Shown: positions 1-6,005 of the stretch, piece after piece | Numbering within the stretch: the first letter of the stretch is position 1 | Layout of the letters: each line of letters opens with the position of its first letter | NCBI GenBank assembly: GCA_027488715.1 | Contig: JAIYBD010000225.1 | Location: forward strand, 1 to 10,891 | Reading direction: 5' to 3' | Length of the DNA: 10,891 nucleotides | From: Bacteroidota bacterium | GTDB lineage: Bacteria; Bacteroidota; Bacteroidia; UBA7662; CANHCV01 | The notes under the pieces: generated by a model | Databases searched by the model: none | What the model saw: the letters and a program-made list of their open reading frames with translations, nothing else | What the model was told of the DNA's origin: nothing | Program-made: the position numbers and the translations under genes

Positions 1-1676
1 ACGTTGTTGTAAAACTTATTTGGAGCAGAAGCATCCCCATCCATCGCACTCAAATACAACGCATAATTTCCTTGTTGACCCAAAAACTTGTTGCTGTAGA
101 AATTAACGTTATCGCAAGAAATTAAATAACTTCCGAAGGAAAATGTAGAATAACCAGTGAAATTGTCTTCAAATCGATTCCCAAACATGGTAAGATTCGA
201 TTGATACAAAATATAGGCTCCATAGTAAGCCGAGTTCTTGATGACGTTATTCGAAATTTCGTTGGTGTTATCGCGTGAAGAAACACTAGAACCCGAAACA
301 TATAAACCATAATAGCCATTTTCAATGGTATTGTTGGTAATCACACTGTTACCTGTACGCTCGATGTTCAACGTTCGATTGAACGTGTTTCCACCATTCA
401 AATTATGAATGAAGCGACATCCTTCCACACGAATATCGGTACATCCCGTAATATTCAAAGGATAATCACCCGTCGCAAAGGTTGTCCCCGTACGAGAAAT
501 CGTTAAATCATTCAAGTGTACATTCTGAACGTTATCCAATCGGAAAACGCATCCCGTAGGATTGGTAATCACCACATCTTGGGCACGACCCGTAGCCGAC
601 TCAAAATTCAAAATGTAAGAATTTAATCCAGCGATTGGTCCACGCAGCGTGTGAGTTCCGGTGTACGTTCCAGAATCAATGCGAAACGTTACGTTTCCAG
701 CAATACCACCACACTGAACCGCAGCAATCGCATCAGCCACCGTCCTAAAATTAGTCCCAGCGCGATTACCAACCGTGTACGTACCGCCATTCATCGCAAA
801 GCAAATGGTGGTGTACAACGTATCATTGAATGGATTCAAATCGGGATTTACGTTATTCGGTCCTTTCACCCAAGATTTCAAAACGTGTTGACCCGTTGTA
901 GGTAATGAAAGTGTTCCTGGGAAATTATGGGTAGCCGTTTGTAAAGTTGAGATATTACCCGACCATGAACCCGTAATGGGGGTGTTGTTATTGAATTGAT
1001 ATCCAACGGATGCGGTAGTAATATTGTTCGATGCATTGTTACGAATTTCTAGAGCAACAGGTACATTCTGACCCGCAATAAATGGGGCAACCGGAGAGAT
1101 TAAACGCGATACTCCTGCATCTGTACCATTGGCAAATCGATATGAAATCGCACCATTAAATTGGCGAGGATGGTTCACAGGCGTTGGCATGTTACCACCG
1201 TATCCAATGGTTTGACCCGTACGAATCACCAAGTCGCTGTTGGCAAAAGTATCTTGGTTTGCAATATTCCAAGTAGTGTAAGTAACCCCAACACTGCTAC
1301 CAACCGGTGAACCTATGTAAAATCCATAGGTCTGTCCGCCAGAAAGCAGTGGTGACATCGCTCCGGAAACAGGAACACCAATGAAACCAGCTCCAGAAAT
1401 GGTATAGCTCGGAACCAACTCCACCCAGTTGGGCGCCTGAATAGGGAAGCTAGAAGTACCATTGATCGGTGTGGGTGAATACCAAACGGAAGCGGTTCCA
1501 GCACCACTAAACTGACACCAAACAGTATCTACATACAACCCAACTTTTGGTGATAGATTAAATGTAATACCACCAGCACCGTTACCTCCAGTTAAAGGCG
1601 GAACAGTAGATAAATATTGCGCTTTGGAAGCGAAAAGCACAAAAAAGAAACTAAAAACAAGGAATAGTTTTTTCAT
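1..1676 (-). CDS. Secreted parallel beta-helix surface protein, N-terminal part (truncated by window edge)
   Basis: An open frame of 558 codons runs leftward from an ATG at 1676 to the window edge without a stop, so the C-terminus is missing. It begins with a signal peptide (MKKLFLVFSFFFVLFASKA, then Gln20), so the product is exported. Residues about 25-190 are Gly/Thr/Ser-rich and beta-like. Residues about 192-287 resemble a CARDB-type adhesion module, starting SPVAPFIAGQNVPVALEIRN and ending NPFNDTL. From about residue 300 there is a pattern typical of Bacteroidota surface proteins (TYTVGN, then FRTVADAIAAVQCGG and a GNVTF strand). It is followed by right-handed beta-helix rungs such as NNTIENGYYGLYVSG and NNVIKNSAYYGAYI. 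By family knowledge, such proteins are often large adhesins or polysaccharide-binding proteins ending in a type IX secretion sorting domain; that end is not visible here. Substrate or ligand is unknown. The start is fixed by the signal peptide. Confidence 0.85.
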   Translation of the reverse strand, partial: MKKLFLVFSFFFVLFASKAQYLSTVPPLTGGNGAGGITFNLSPKVGLYVDTVWCQFSGAGTASVWYSPTPINGTSSFPIQAPNWVELVPSYTISGAGFIGVPVSGAMSPLLSGGQTYGFYIGSPVGSSVGVTYTTWNIANQDTFANSDLVIRTGQTIGYGGNMPTPVNHPRQFNGAISYRFANGTDAGVSRLISPVAPFIAGQNVPVALEIRNNASNNITTASVGYQFNNNTPITGSWSGNISTLQTATHNFPGTLSLPTTGQHVLKSWVKGPNNVNPDLNPFNDTLYTTICFAMNGGTYTVGNRAGTNFRTVADAIAAVQCGGIAGNVTFRIDSGTYTGTHTLRGPIAGLNSYILNFESATGRAQDVVITNPTGCVFRLDNVQNVHLNDLTISRTGTTFATGDYPLNITGCTDIRVEGCRFIHNLNGGNTFNRTLNIERTGNSVITNNTIENGYYGLYVSGSSVSSRDNTNEISNNVIKNSAYYGAYILYQSNLTMFGNRFEDNFTGYSTFSFGSYLISCDNVNFYSNKFLGQQGNYALYLSAMDGDASAPNKFYNN

Positions 1677-1769
1677 GAAGGTTTGATTTTTGTGGTGAAA
1701 ATACGAAACTTTTGGAATATTTAGCATGCCTCATTTCGATAAATTGTAAAAAACCATTTCCTTTGTGGC
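1677..1769. promoter_or_regulatory. Divergent intergenic region between beta-helix gene and murB
   Basis: These 93 bases must hold the promoters of both divergent genes. On the minus strand a weak -7-like box, TATTTTCA (1703 to 1696), matches TANNTTTG at 6 of 8 positions, 19 bases before the beta-helix start; no convincing -33 TTG lies upstream of it. An inverted pair of GGCATGC words sits at 1724-1730 (minus orientation) and 1767-1773 (plus orientation), the second overlapping the murB start codon. The region is otherwise AT-rich with no hairpin terminator. Confidence 0.4.
1758..1765 (+). promoter_or_regulatory. Candidate -7 promoter box of murB
   Basis: TTCCTTTG matches the Bacteroidota -7 consensus TANNTTTG at 7 of 8 positions. 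Its final G lies four bases before the murB ATG, so transcription would begin at or one base before the start codon. A TTG at 1744-1746 is only 11 bases upstream, closer than the usual spacing of roughly 17-23, so the -33 element is not supported. Confidence 0.35.
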
Positions 1770-2762
1770 ATGCAAGCATTGCCCAATTCTTTTCAAATTA
1801 AGGCCACCTGCGACCAATTAATCGTAGTTAACTCCAAAGATCAAATCCCAAGCACCTTCAATAGCCTTGGATCTCATTACCTCATTTTGGGAGGCGGATC
1901 CAATATTCTCCCCATCGATCAATTTGAGGGAACCGTGGTACAAAACAAAATTTTTGGCATCACCATTGTTGAAGAAGATGTTGATTCCATAGTCATTGAA
2001 GTAGGTGCAGGAATGAATTGGCACGAATTGGTCATGACCTGTGTGGATCAAAACTGGGGCGGCCTTGAAAATCTCGCTCTTATTCCAGGTACCGTTGGGG
2101 CCGCTCCCATGCAAAACATCGGGGCTTACGGTGTCGAAGCCAAAGACTGCATTCAAACCGTTCATTATTACCACATCTCCACTCAAGAATTCCAATCGAT
2201 CTCAAATGCCGAAGCCAATTTTGGCTACCGAACCTCCATCTTCAAAACCCAACTAAAAAACGATTGCCTCATTACATCGGTCGTTTTTAAATTGTCGAAA
2301 AATCACCATCAACTGCATCTTGCCTATGGAAGCATTGGAGAGGTACTCCAAAAAAAGAACATTTCAAATCCAACCATCCGCGATGTAGCTGAGGCTGTCA
2401 TTGAAATTCGCCAATCAAAACTGCCCGACCCCGCTAAAATCGGAAATGCCGGAAGCTTTTTTAAAAACCCCATCATCTCCAAATCCCAAGCCGAAACCCT
2501 CCATAAAAATTTCCCAGAAGTTTCCATTTTCGATGTTGATAGCCAAGTTTCAAAGGTATCAGCAGCTTCCCTCATCGAAGGATGTGGCTGGAAAGGAAAA
2601 ATCATCGGTAATACAGGAACCTACAAATTCCATAGTTTGGTGCTCGTTAACCACGGAAATGCCACCGGAGCAGAAATCATTCAATTATCCACCGACATAC
2701 AATTGTCGGTTTTCGACAAATACGGAGTAAAAATTGAACCTGAAGTGAATTTCGTGGAATAA
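1770..2762 (+). CDS. murB: UDP-N-acetylenolpyruvoylglucosamine reductase MurB (type I)
   Basis: MurB is the cytoplasmic FAD enzyme that uses NADPH to reduce UDP-GlcNAc-enolpyruvate to UDP-MurNAc, the second committed step of peptidoglycan precursor synthesis. The 330-residue product is full length and close to the E. coli enzyme. The FAD-binding motif GGGSNIL is at 41-47. A conserved loop, IPGTVGAAPMQNIGAYG, spans 105-121. The Tyr-Arg pair (FGYRTS, Y153/R154), present in type-I MurB and absent from the shorter type II, is intact. The proton-donor serine lies in GNAGSFFKNP (S229), and the C-terminal EPEV holds the conserved glutamate. The N-terminus aligns with the usual MurB start (NSFQI in place of the common NTFGI), which supports this ATG. 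No Shine-Dalgarno is present. It is divergent from the beta-helix gene and 61 bases ahead of the next plus-strand gene, so it is probably transcribed alone. Confidence 0.97.
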   Translation: MQALPNSFQIKATCDQLIVVNSKDQIPSTFNSLGSHYLILGGGSNILPIDQFEGTVVQNKIFGITIVEEDVDSIVIEVGAGMNWHELVMTCVDQNWGGLENLALIPGTVGAAPMQNIGAYGVEAKDCIQTVHYYHISTQEFQSISNAEANFGYRTSIFKTQLKNDCLITSVVFKLSKNHHQLHLAYGSIGEVLQKKNISNPTIRDVAEAVIEIRQSKLPDPAKIGNAGSFFKNPIISKSQAETLHKNFPEVSIFDVDSQVSKVSAASLIEGCGWKGKIIGNTGTYKFHSLVLVNHGNATGAEIIQLSTDIQLSVFDKYGVKIEPEVNFVE

Positions 2763-2768
2763 AATTTT

Positions 2769-2798
2769 TTTGAAATTTCAATTTTTCATGTTTTTTTG
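2769..2798 (+). promoter_or_regulatory. Promoter of the DUF4442-GNAT-SDR operon
   Basis: A TTTG at 2769-2772 (-33 element) is followed after 18 bases by TTTTTTTG at 2791-2798, a 7 of 8 match to the -7 consensus TANNTTTG. The spacing fits the Bacteroidota housekeeping sigma factor. Transcription would start near 2802, giving a leader of about 22 bases. That leader contains a small inverted repeat (AACGA at 2802-2806, TCGTT at 2810-2814). The -33 element overlaps a 12-base perfect palindrome, TTGAAATTTCAA, at 2770-2781. Confidence 0.5.
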
Positions 2799-2823
2799 CT
2801 GAACGAAAATCGTTTCGCTAACC

Positions 2824-3246
2824 ATGAAAATCTTAGAAATCCCATTCCATCAACACTTACAACTTCGTAAGTGTGATCACCCTTCCTTCATTTTTGAAAT
2901 GGACCCCTTTCCGGAAACCCTCAATCACTTGCAAACCGTTCACGCATGTGCCCAACTCACGTTGGCCGAAGCCAGTAGCGGTGAATTTCTTCGAGAAAAC
3001 CTTTCCGATTTGCAAGAAAACTTAATTCCAGTCATTCGAAAAACAGAAGCAAAGTACTTGAAACCTGCAACAAGAACCCTTCGAGCTAAAGCATCTTTTG
3101 CATCAAACACCTTATCCGAAATCAGAAATACCCTTTTGGAGAATAAAAGGATGATCGTTCCAGTAAAAGTAGAAATCGAAGATGTGGAAGGAACAAAAAC
3201 ATTAGCTGTAACTTTTGATTGGTTTATCACTTACCAAACGTTATGA
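2824..3246 (+). CDS. DUF4442-like hotdog-fold protein (possible acyl-CoA thioesterase)
   Basis: This 140-residue soluble protein has no signal peptide or membrane segment. Its pattern fits the hotdog fold of the DUF4442/PaaI-thioesterase superfamily. A central helix carries THV-like VHACAQLTLAEASSG (39-53), where His40 and Glu49 sit at positions that are often conserved or catalytic in the superfamily. It is followed by the strand IRKTEAKYLKPAT (71-83), which typically precedes the long antiparallel strands, and C-terminal strands at 110-137. Hotdog proteins of this kind usually hydrolyse or bind acyl-CoA thioesters; the substrate here is unknown. It is the first gene of a three-gene operon, and its TGA overlaps the next gene's ATG (ATGA). 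A purely structural or binding role is possible, since DUF4442 members are poorly characterised. Confidence 0.7.
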   Translation: MKILEIPFHQHLQLRKCDHPSFIFEMDPFPETLNHLQTVHACAQLTLAEASSGEFLRENLSDLQENLIPVIRKTEAKYLKPATRTLRAKASFASNTLSEIRNTLLENKRMIVPVKVEIEDVEGTKTLAVTFDWFITYQTL

Positions 3247-3842
3247 AAAAGGCCACCAAAGAAGATAAAAATCATGTAGTAAAAATCATCTGTGAAGCTT
3301 TTTACCACAACCCTCACGTAAGTTTCATCGTAAAAAACGATGAAAAAAAACCTGAACGAATGAAGGCCCTTGCTGAATATGCCTTTGACCTCGGTATGAG
3401 AAGAGAAGCAGTATTCCTAACCGATGACCGACTAGGTGTGTCCATCATTTATCGATACGGCGAAGTAAAAATGGGTTTGAAAGAATATTGGCGCCAAATA
3501 AAACTTATTTTTTCAACTTTTTCATGGGAAAGAGGATGGAAAATTTATCAACTGGAGAAGGAAATTTGGGCAAAAAGATCTCAAGACACCCCGTATTTAT
3601 ACCTATGGTTTTTCGGGGTTGCCGATGAAGCATTAGGCACCAATAACGCAAGAGACATGATGCGCTTTATTTTTCAGATGAGTGCCGATCAACAACTGCC
3701 GATGGTTCTAGAAACAAGTGCCAAACGAAACCAAGTCATTTACAAAAGATACGGTTTTGTTGAGTACGATTGTTTTGAAACGGGCCGAGACCAATTAACC
3801 ATGTGGTACATGAGGCGCCCTTGGCAACATCCTATTCCATGA
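3243..3842 (+). CDS. GNAT-family N-acetyltransferase with degenerate acetyl-CoA loop
   Basis: The 199-residue product resembles GNAT acetyltransferases, which move an acyl group from CoA to an amine. The start chosen is the ATG inside the ATGA overlap with the previous gene, giving MKKATKED; an upstream ATG at 3219 would add eight residues that overlap the preceding gene more deeply. Typical GNAT elements are the N-terminal helix pair (VVKIICEAFYHNP, 12-24), strand 4 YLYLWFFGVADEALG (118-132), the strand LPMVLETSAKRN (152-163) and the closing YKRYGFVEYD (167-176). The usual Q/R-x-x-G-x-G/A acetyl-CoA pyrophosphate loop is replaced by EALGTNNA, so only one glycine remains. An insert rich in Trp, Lys and Phe at 80-112 lies before strand 4. 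Its substrate cannot be inferred. The ATGA overlaps on both sides imply translational coupling. Confidence 0.75.
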   Translation: MKKATKEDKNHVVKIICEAFYHNPHVSFIVKNDEKKPERMKALAEYAFDLGMRREAVFLTDDRLGVSIIYRYGEVKMGLKEYWRQIKLIFSTFSWERGWKIYQLEKEIWAKRSQDTPYLYLWFFGVADEALGTNNARDMMRFIFQMSADQQLPMVLETSAKRNQVIYKRYGFVEYDCFETGRDQLTMWYMRRPWQHPIP

Positions 3843-4780
3843 AAATTTTCATAACAGGAGCTACCGGTCTATTAGGAAGTTCTTTACTTTCTCATTTTTC
3901 TTCCCCAAAACATGAAATTTTGGCTCTTTCACGGAAATTAAAATCCTCTTCAGAAAAAACAACAACGTGGGTAAAAGGCACACTTGAATCCATCAACCAC
4001 TGGAAAAACTACTTAAAATCCATTGATGTTGCCATTCATGCAGCGGCACTAACCGAACAAGGCGCTTCAATTAATGAATATTGGAAGATCAATGTTGAAG
4101 GAACTCGCAACTTTTTATTGGCATGTCGGGAAATGAAAGTGCCAAAAATCATTCTGATAAGCACTGCAAATGTTTTTGGATATGGATCCATTGAACAACC
4201 TGGAACAGAATTGAATCCTGCAAAATATCCATTTACCGATTCGGGGTATGCTCAAAGCAAAATATCCGCGCATGAACTTATTCTTGAATTTTCCGATTTA
4301 TTCATCGTATCCATTCATCCAACATTCATGATCGGAGAGCAAACAGATAAAATCACCTCATCGAATCAAATTTTCAATTCTTTGCTAGGAAAAAGGATAG
4401 CCTTTTTTCCTTCGGGCGGAAAAAATTTTATTGGTACCACTGATGTGGTACATGGAATTGAAAAAGCCATCGAACATGGAAAAAAAGGAGAATCTTACCT
4501 GCTTTCAGATCAAAATTTGAGTTACCTCGAATTTTTCACCATGGCATCGGAGATTAACCGCCAAAATACAAGATTAATTCCCATACCTATTCTAGTTATC
4601 CGTACCCTTCAATGGTTATCAAAAACGTTTTTTAAGCATTCAAAAATCAATCCGATTAACCTAGAAATCATCCAAGTTAAAAATTTCTATTCCTCATCCA
4701 AAGCTCAGAAAGAATTGCATTGGAAACCGCAGTATTTCTTTCAAGACTTACAAAAAGCGATTCAATCTTTTAAAGGTTGA
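3839..4780 (+). CDS. NAD(P)-dependent epimerase/dehydratase (extended SDR family)
   Basis: This is a cytoplasmic extended short-chain dehydrogenase of 313 residues. The nucleotide-binding GxxGxxG is in TGATGLLGSS (6-15), directly after the first strand KIFI. The catalytic YxxxK is Y137/K141 in SGYAQSKISA, with the supporting Ser/Thr in LISTANVFG (106-114). INVEGTRN (84-91) is the conserved segment before the fourth helix. The C-terminal part (about 160-313) is the smaller substrate domain. Sequence flavour is closest to 3-beta-hydroxysteroid dehydrogenase, dihydroflavonol reductase and NAD-epimerase groups, so the substrate could be a sugar nucleotide, a ketone or an isoprenoid; this is not resolvable here. 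The start at 3839 is within an ATGA overlap and places the Rossmann strand at the N-terminus as expected; an ATG at 3803 would add an unlikely 12-residue extension. It is the last gene of the operon, ending at the terminator. Confidence 0.88.
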   Translation: MKIFITGATGLLGSSLLSHFSSPKHEILALSRKLKSSSEKTTTWVKGTLESINHWKNYLKSIDVAIHAAALTEQGASINEYWKINVEGTRNFLLACREMKVPKIILISTANVFGYGSIEQPGTELNPAKYPFTDSGYAQSKISAHELILEFSDLFIVSIHPTFMIGEQTDKITSSNQIFNSLLGKRIAFFPSGGKNFIGTTDVVHGIEKAIEHGKKGESYLLSDQNLSYLEFFTMASEINRQNTRLIPIPILVIRTLQWLSKTFFKHSKINPINLEIIQVKNFYSSSKAQKELHWKPQYFFQDLQKAIQSFKG

Positions 4781-4787
4781 AGCAAAA

Positions 4788-4818
4788 AAAAATCCCTAAC
4801 CGATGGTTAGGGATTTTT
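4788..4818. terminator. Bidirectional intrinsic terminator
   Basis: A perfect 14-bp stem pairs 4788-4801 with 4805-4818 around the three-base loop GAT. The core is ATCCCTAACC/GGTTAGGGAT. It is flanked by a run of A on the left and T on the right, so RNA from either strand has a stable hairpin followed by U residues. It lies between the convergent SDR gene (ends 4780) and rplT (ends 4836) and can serve both. Confidence 0.93.
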
Positions 4819-4835
4819 AAAAATTTCAATTCAGA

Positions 4836-5180
4836 TTACTTCACAGAACCGATTACGGCTTTGAAAGCATCAGGGTGATTCATCGCTAAATCGGCCAAAA
4901 CCTTACGGTTCAAACCAACATTAGCTGCGTGAACTTTCCCCATGAATTGGCTGTAGCTCAAGCCTTCCATGCGTGCACCTGCGTTGATACGCGCAATCCA
5001 CAAAGAGCGGAAATTGCGTTTTTTGGTGCGGCGATCGCGGTAGGCATATTTCAAACCTTTTTCAACCGCATTTTTAGCTACGGTGTACACAGAGTGGCGG
5101 GCCAAAAAATAGCCTTTCGCCATATCCATGATTTTTCTTCTTCTTCTGCGAGATGCAACGGTGTTTACTGAACGTGGCAT
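4836..5180 (-). CDS. rplT: 50S ribosomal protein L20
   Basis: L20 binds 23S rRNA early in large-subunit assembly. The 114-residue protein is full length, beginning MPRSVNTVASRRRRRKIM, with the basic N-terminal extension and the conserved core RDRRTKKRNFRSLWIARINA (49-68) followed by YSQFMG. In enterobacteria and Bacillus, L20 also represses its own operon by binding mRNA that mimics its rRNA site. It is the last gene of the TPR-thrS-infC-rpmI-rplT transcript and ends 18 bases from the terminator hairpin. A hairpin and an AAGGA Shine-Dalgarno directly precede its ATG, an arrangement not seen at the other starts in this window. Confidence 0.99.
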   Translation of the reverse strand: MPRSVNTVASRRRRRKIMDMAKGYFLARHSVYTVAKNAVEKGLKYAYRDRRTKKRNFRSLWIARINAGARMEGLSYSQFMGKVHAANVGLNRKVLADLAMNHPDAFKAVIGSVK

Positions 5181-5186
5181 AATTTA

Positions 5187-5191
5187 TCCTT
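5187..5191 (-). promoter_or_regulatory. Shine-Dalgarno sequence of rplT
   Basis: On the minus strand AAGGA (within AGAAAGGA) lies six bases before the rplT ATG, ideal spacing for pairing with the 16S rRNA tail. Bacteroidota genes rarely use this signal, and no other start in the window has a clear one. Confidence 0.6.
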
Positions 5192-5194
5192 TCT

Positions 5195-5234
5195 AAGATT
5201 TCAGTGGTTATTAAACGCTTTGGTACTGAATCTT
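5195..5234 (-). promoter_or_regulatory. Hairpin in the rpmI-rplT spacer
   Basis: In the mRNA, AAGATTCAGT (5234 to 5225) can pair with ACTGAAATCTT (5205 to 5195): ten base pairs with one bulged A, around a 19-base loop. The 3' arm ends three bases before the rplT Shine-Dalgarno. No U-tract follows, so it is not an intrinsic terminator. A role in controlling rplT translation, for example as an L20 target, is inference. Confidence 0.45.
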
Positions 5235-5237
5235 GGT

Positions 5238-5432
5238 TTAAATGTTTAACAATCTTTCTACACGTGGCATATCAGCGGTAGATACCAAACCATCATGAGC
5301 CAAACGACGCTTGCGCTTCGTAGACTTTTTGGTCAAAATGTGATTTTTAAACGCGTGCTTGCGCTTAATCTTGCCAGTTCCGGTAAGGCGAAACCTCTTT
5401 TTGGCACCGGAATTTGTTTTCATCTTAGGCAT
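5238..5432 (-). CDS. rpmI: 50S ribosomal protein L35
   Basis: L35 is a small basic protein of the large ribosomal subunit. The 64-residue product is the standard length and starts with the family signature MPKMKTNSGAKKRFRLTGTG, followed by KHAFKNHILTKKSTKRKRRL and the C-terminal segment ending VERLLNI. It starts 12 bases after the infC stop and is followed by a 57-base spacer before rplT. The upstream sequence is AT-rich without a Shine-Dalgarno motif, as is usual in this phylum. The infC-rpmI-rplT order is widely conserved in bacteria. Confidence 0.99.
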   Translation of the reverse strand: MPKMKTNSGAKKRFRLTGTGKIKRKHAFKNHILTKKSTKRKRRLAHDGLVSTADMPRVERLLNI

Positions 5433-5444
5433 AACAATGAATTT

Positions 5445-6005
5445 TTATTTTTTTACGCTTTTAGGGTCAATAATTACGAACATCCGCTTTCCTTCAAGCT
5501 TTGGAAGGGCCTCTACTTTCCCTAAATCCACCAACTCTTGAACAAACTTCAAAAGAAGCAACTCACCACGATCCTTGTGAACAATGGTACGTCCGCGGAA
5601 ATGCACATAAGCACGAACCTTGGAACCTTCTTGCAAAAATTTGCGCGCATGATTGAGCTTGAACTCGAAATCGTGATCGTCGGTATTCGGACCAAAACGA
5701 ATTTCTTTCACAACGGTTTTTGCCGTTTTAGCTTTCAGCTCTTTTTCTTTCTTTTTCTTTTCAAACAAGAACTTTTTGTAGTCAACGATACGAACAACGG
5801 GGGGATTAGCGTTTTCGGTGATCATCACCAAATCCATTTCCAATTCCTGAGCTTTGGCTAACGCCTTGTGCGTGGGAAAAACTCCGTCTTGGCCTTCTCC
5901 TAATCCAACCACACGCACCTCCGGTACACGAATTTCATCGTTGAGGGCATGTTCGTATTCAGGTTTCCGTGGTCCCCTGAAATTTCTTTGGTTTGGATAC
6001 GCCAT
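5445..6005 (-). CDS. infC: Translation initiation factor IF-3
   Basis: IF-3 binds the 30S subunit, prevents premature 50S joining and checks the initiator tRNA and start codon. The 186-residue product has a short basic N-terminal tail (1-20), the N-domain from LNDEIRVPEVRVVG (21-34) through the family signature RIVDYKKF (72-79), a Lys/Glu-rich linker (82-97) and the C-domain from VKEIRFGPNTDDHD (99-112) to the end. The ATG overlaps the thrS stop by one base (TAATG), so translation is probably coupled to thrS. In enterobacteria infC starts with a rare AUU codon used for autoregulation; here the start is a plain ATG. A downstream start cannot be excluded because the tail is poorly conserved, but the overlap favours this one. 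Confidence 0.97.
   Translation of the reverse strand: MAYPNQRNFRGPRKPEYEHALNDEIRVPEVRVVGLGEGQDGVFPTHKALAKAQELEMDLVMITENANPPVVRIVDYKKFLFEKKKKEKELKAKTAKTVVKEIRFGPNTDDHDFEFKLNHARKFLQEGSKVRAYVHFRGRTIVHKDRGELLLLKFVQELVDLGKVEALPKLEGKRMFVIIDPKSVKK

Noticed and set aside
1818..2195. A 125-codon open frame on the minus strand inside murB.
   Set aside because: It is antisense to conserved MurB motifs and its translation shows no recognisable domain; it is a shadow of murB codon use.
2763..2790. Possible terminator for murB (AT-rich palindrome followed by T residues).
   Set aside because: The 12-base palindrome is all weak pairs around its centre and leaves almost no loop, so a stable terminator hairpin is not supported.
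3803..3838. Upstream ATG that would lengthen the SDR protein by 12 residues.
   Set aside because: The extension precedes the Rossmann first strand with no family counterpart, and the ATGA overlap at 3839 is the more natural start.
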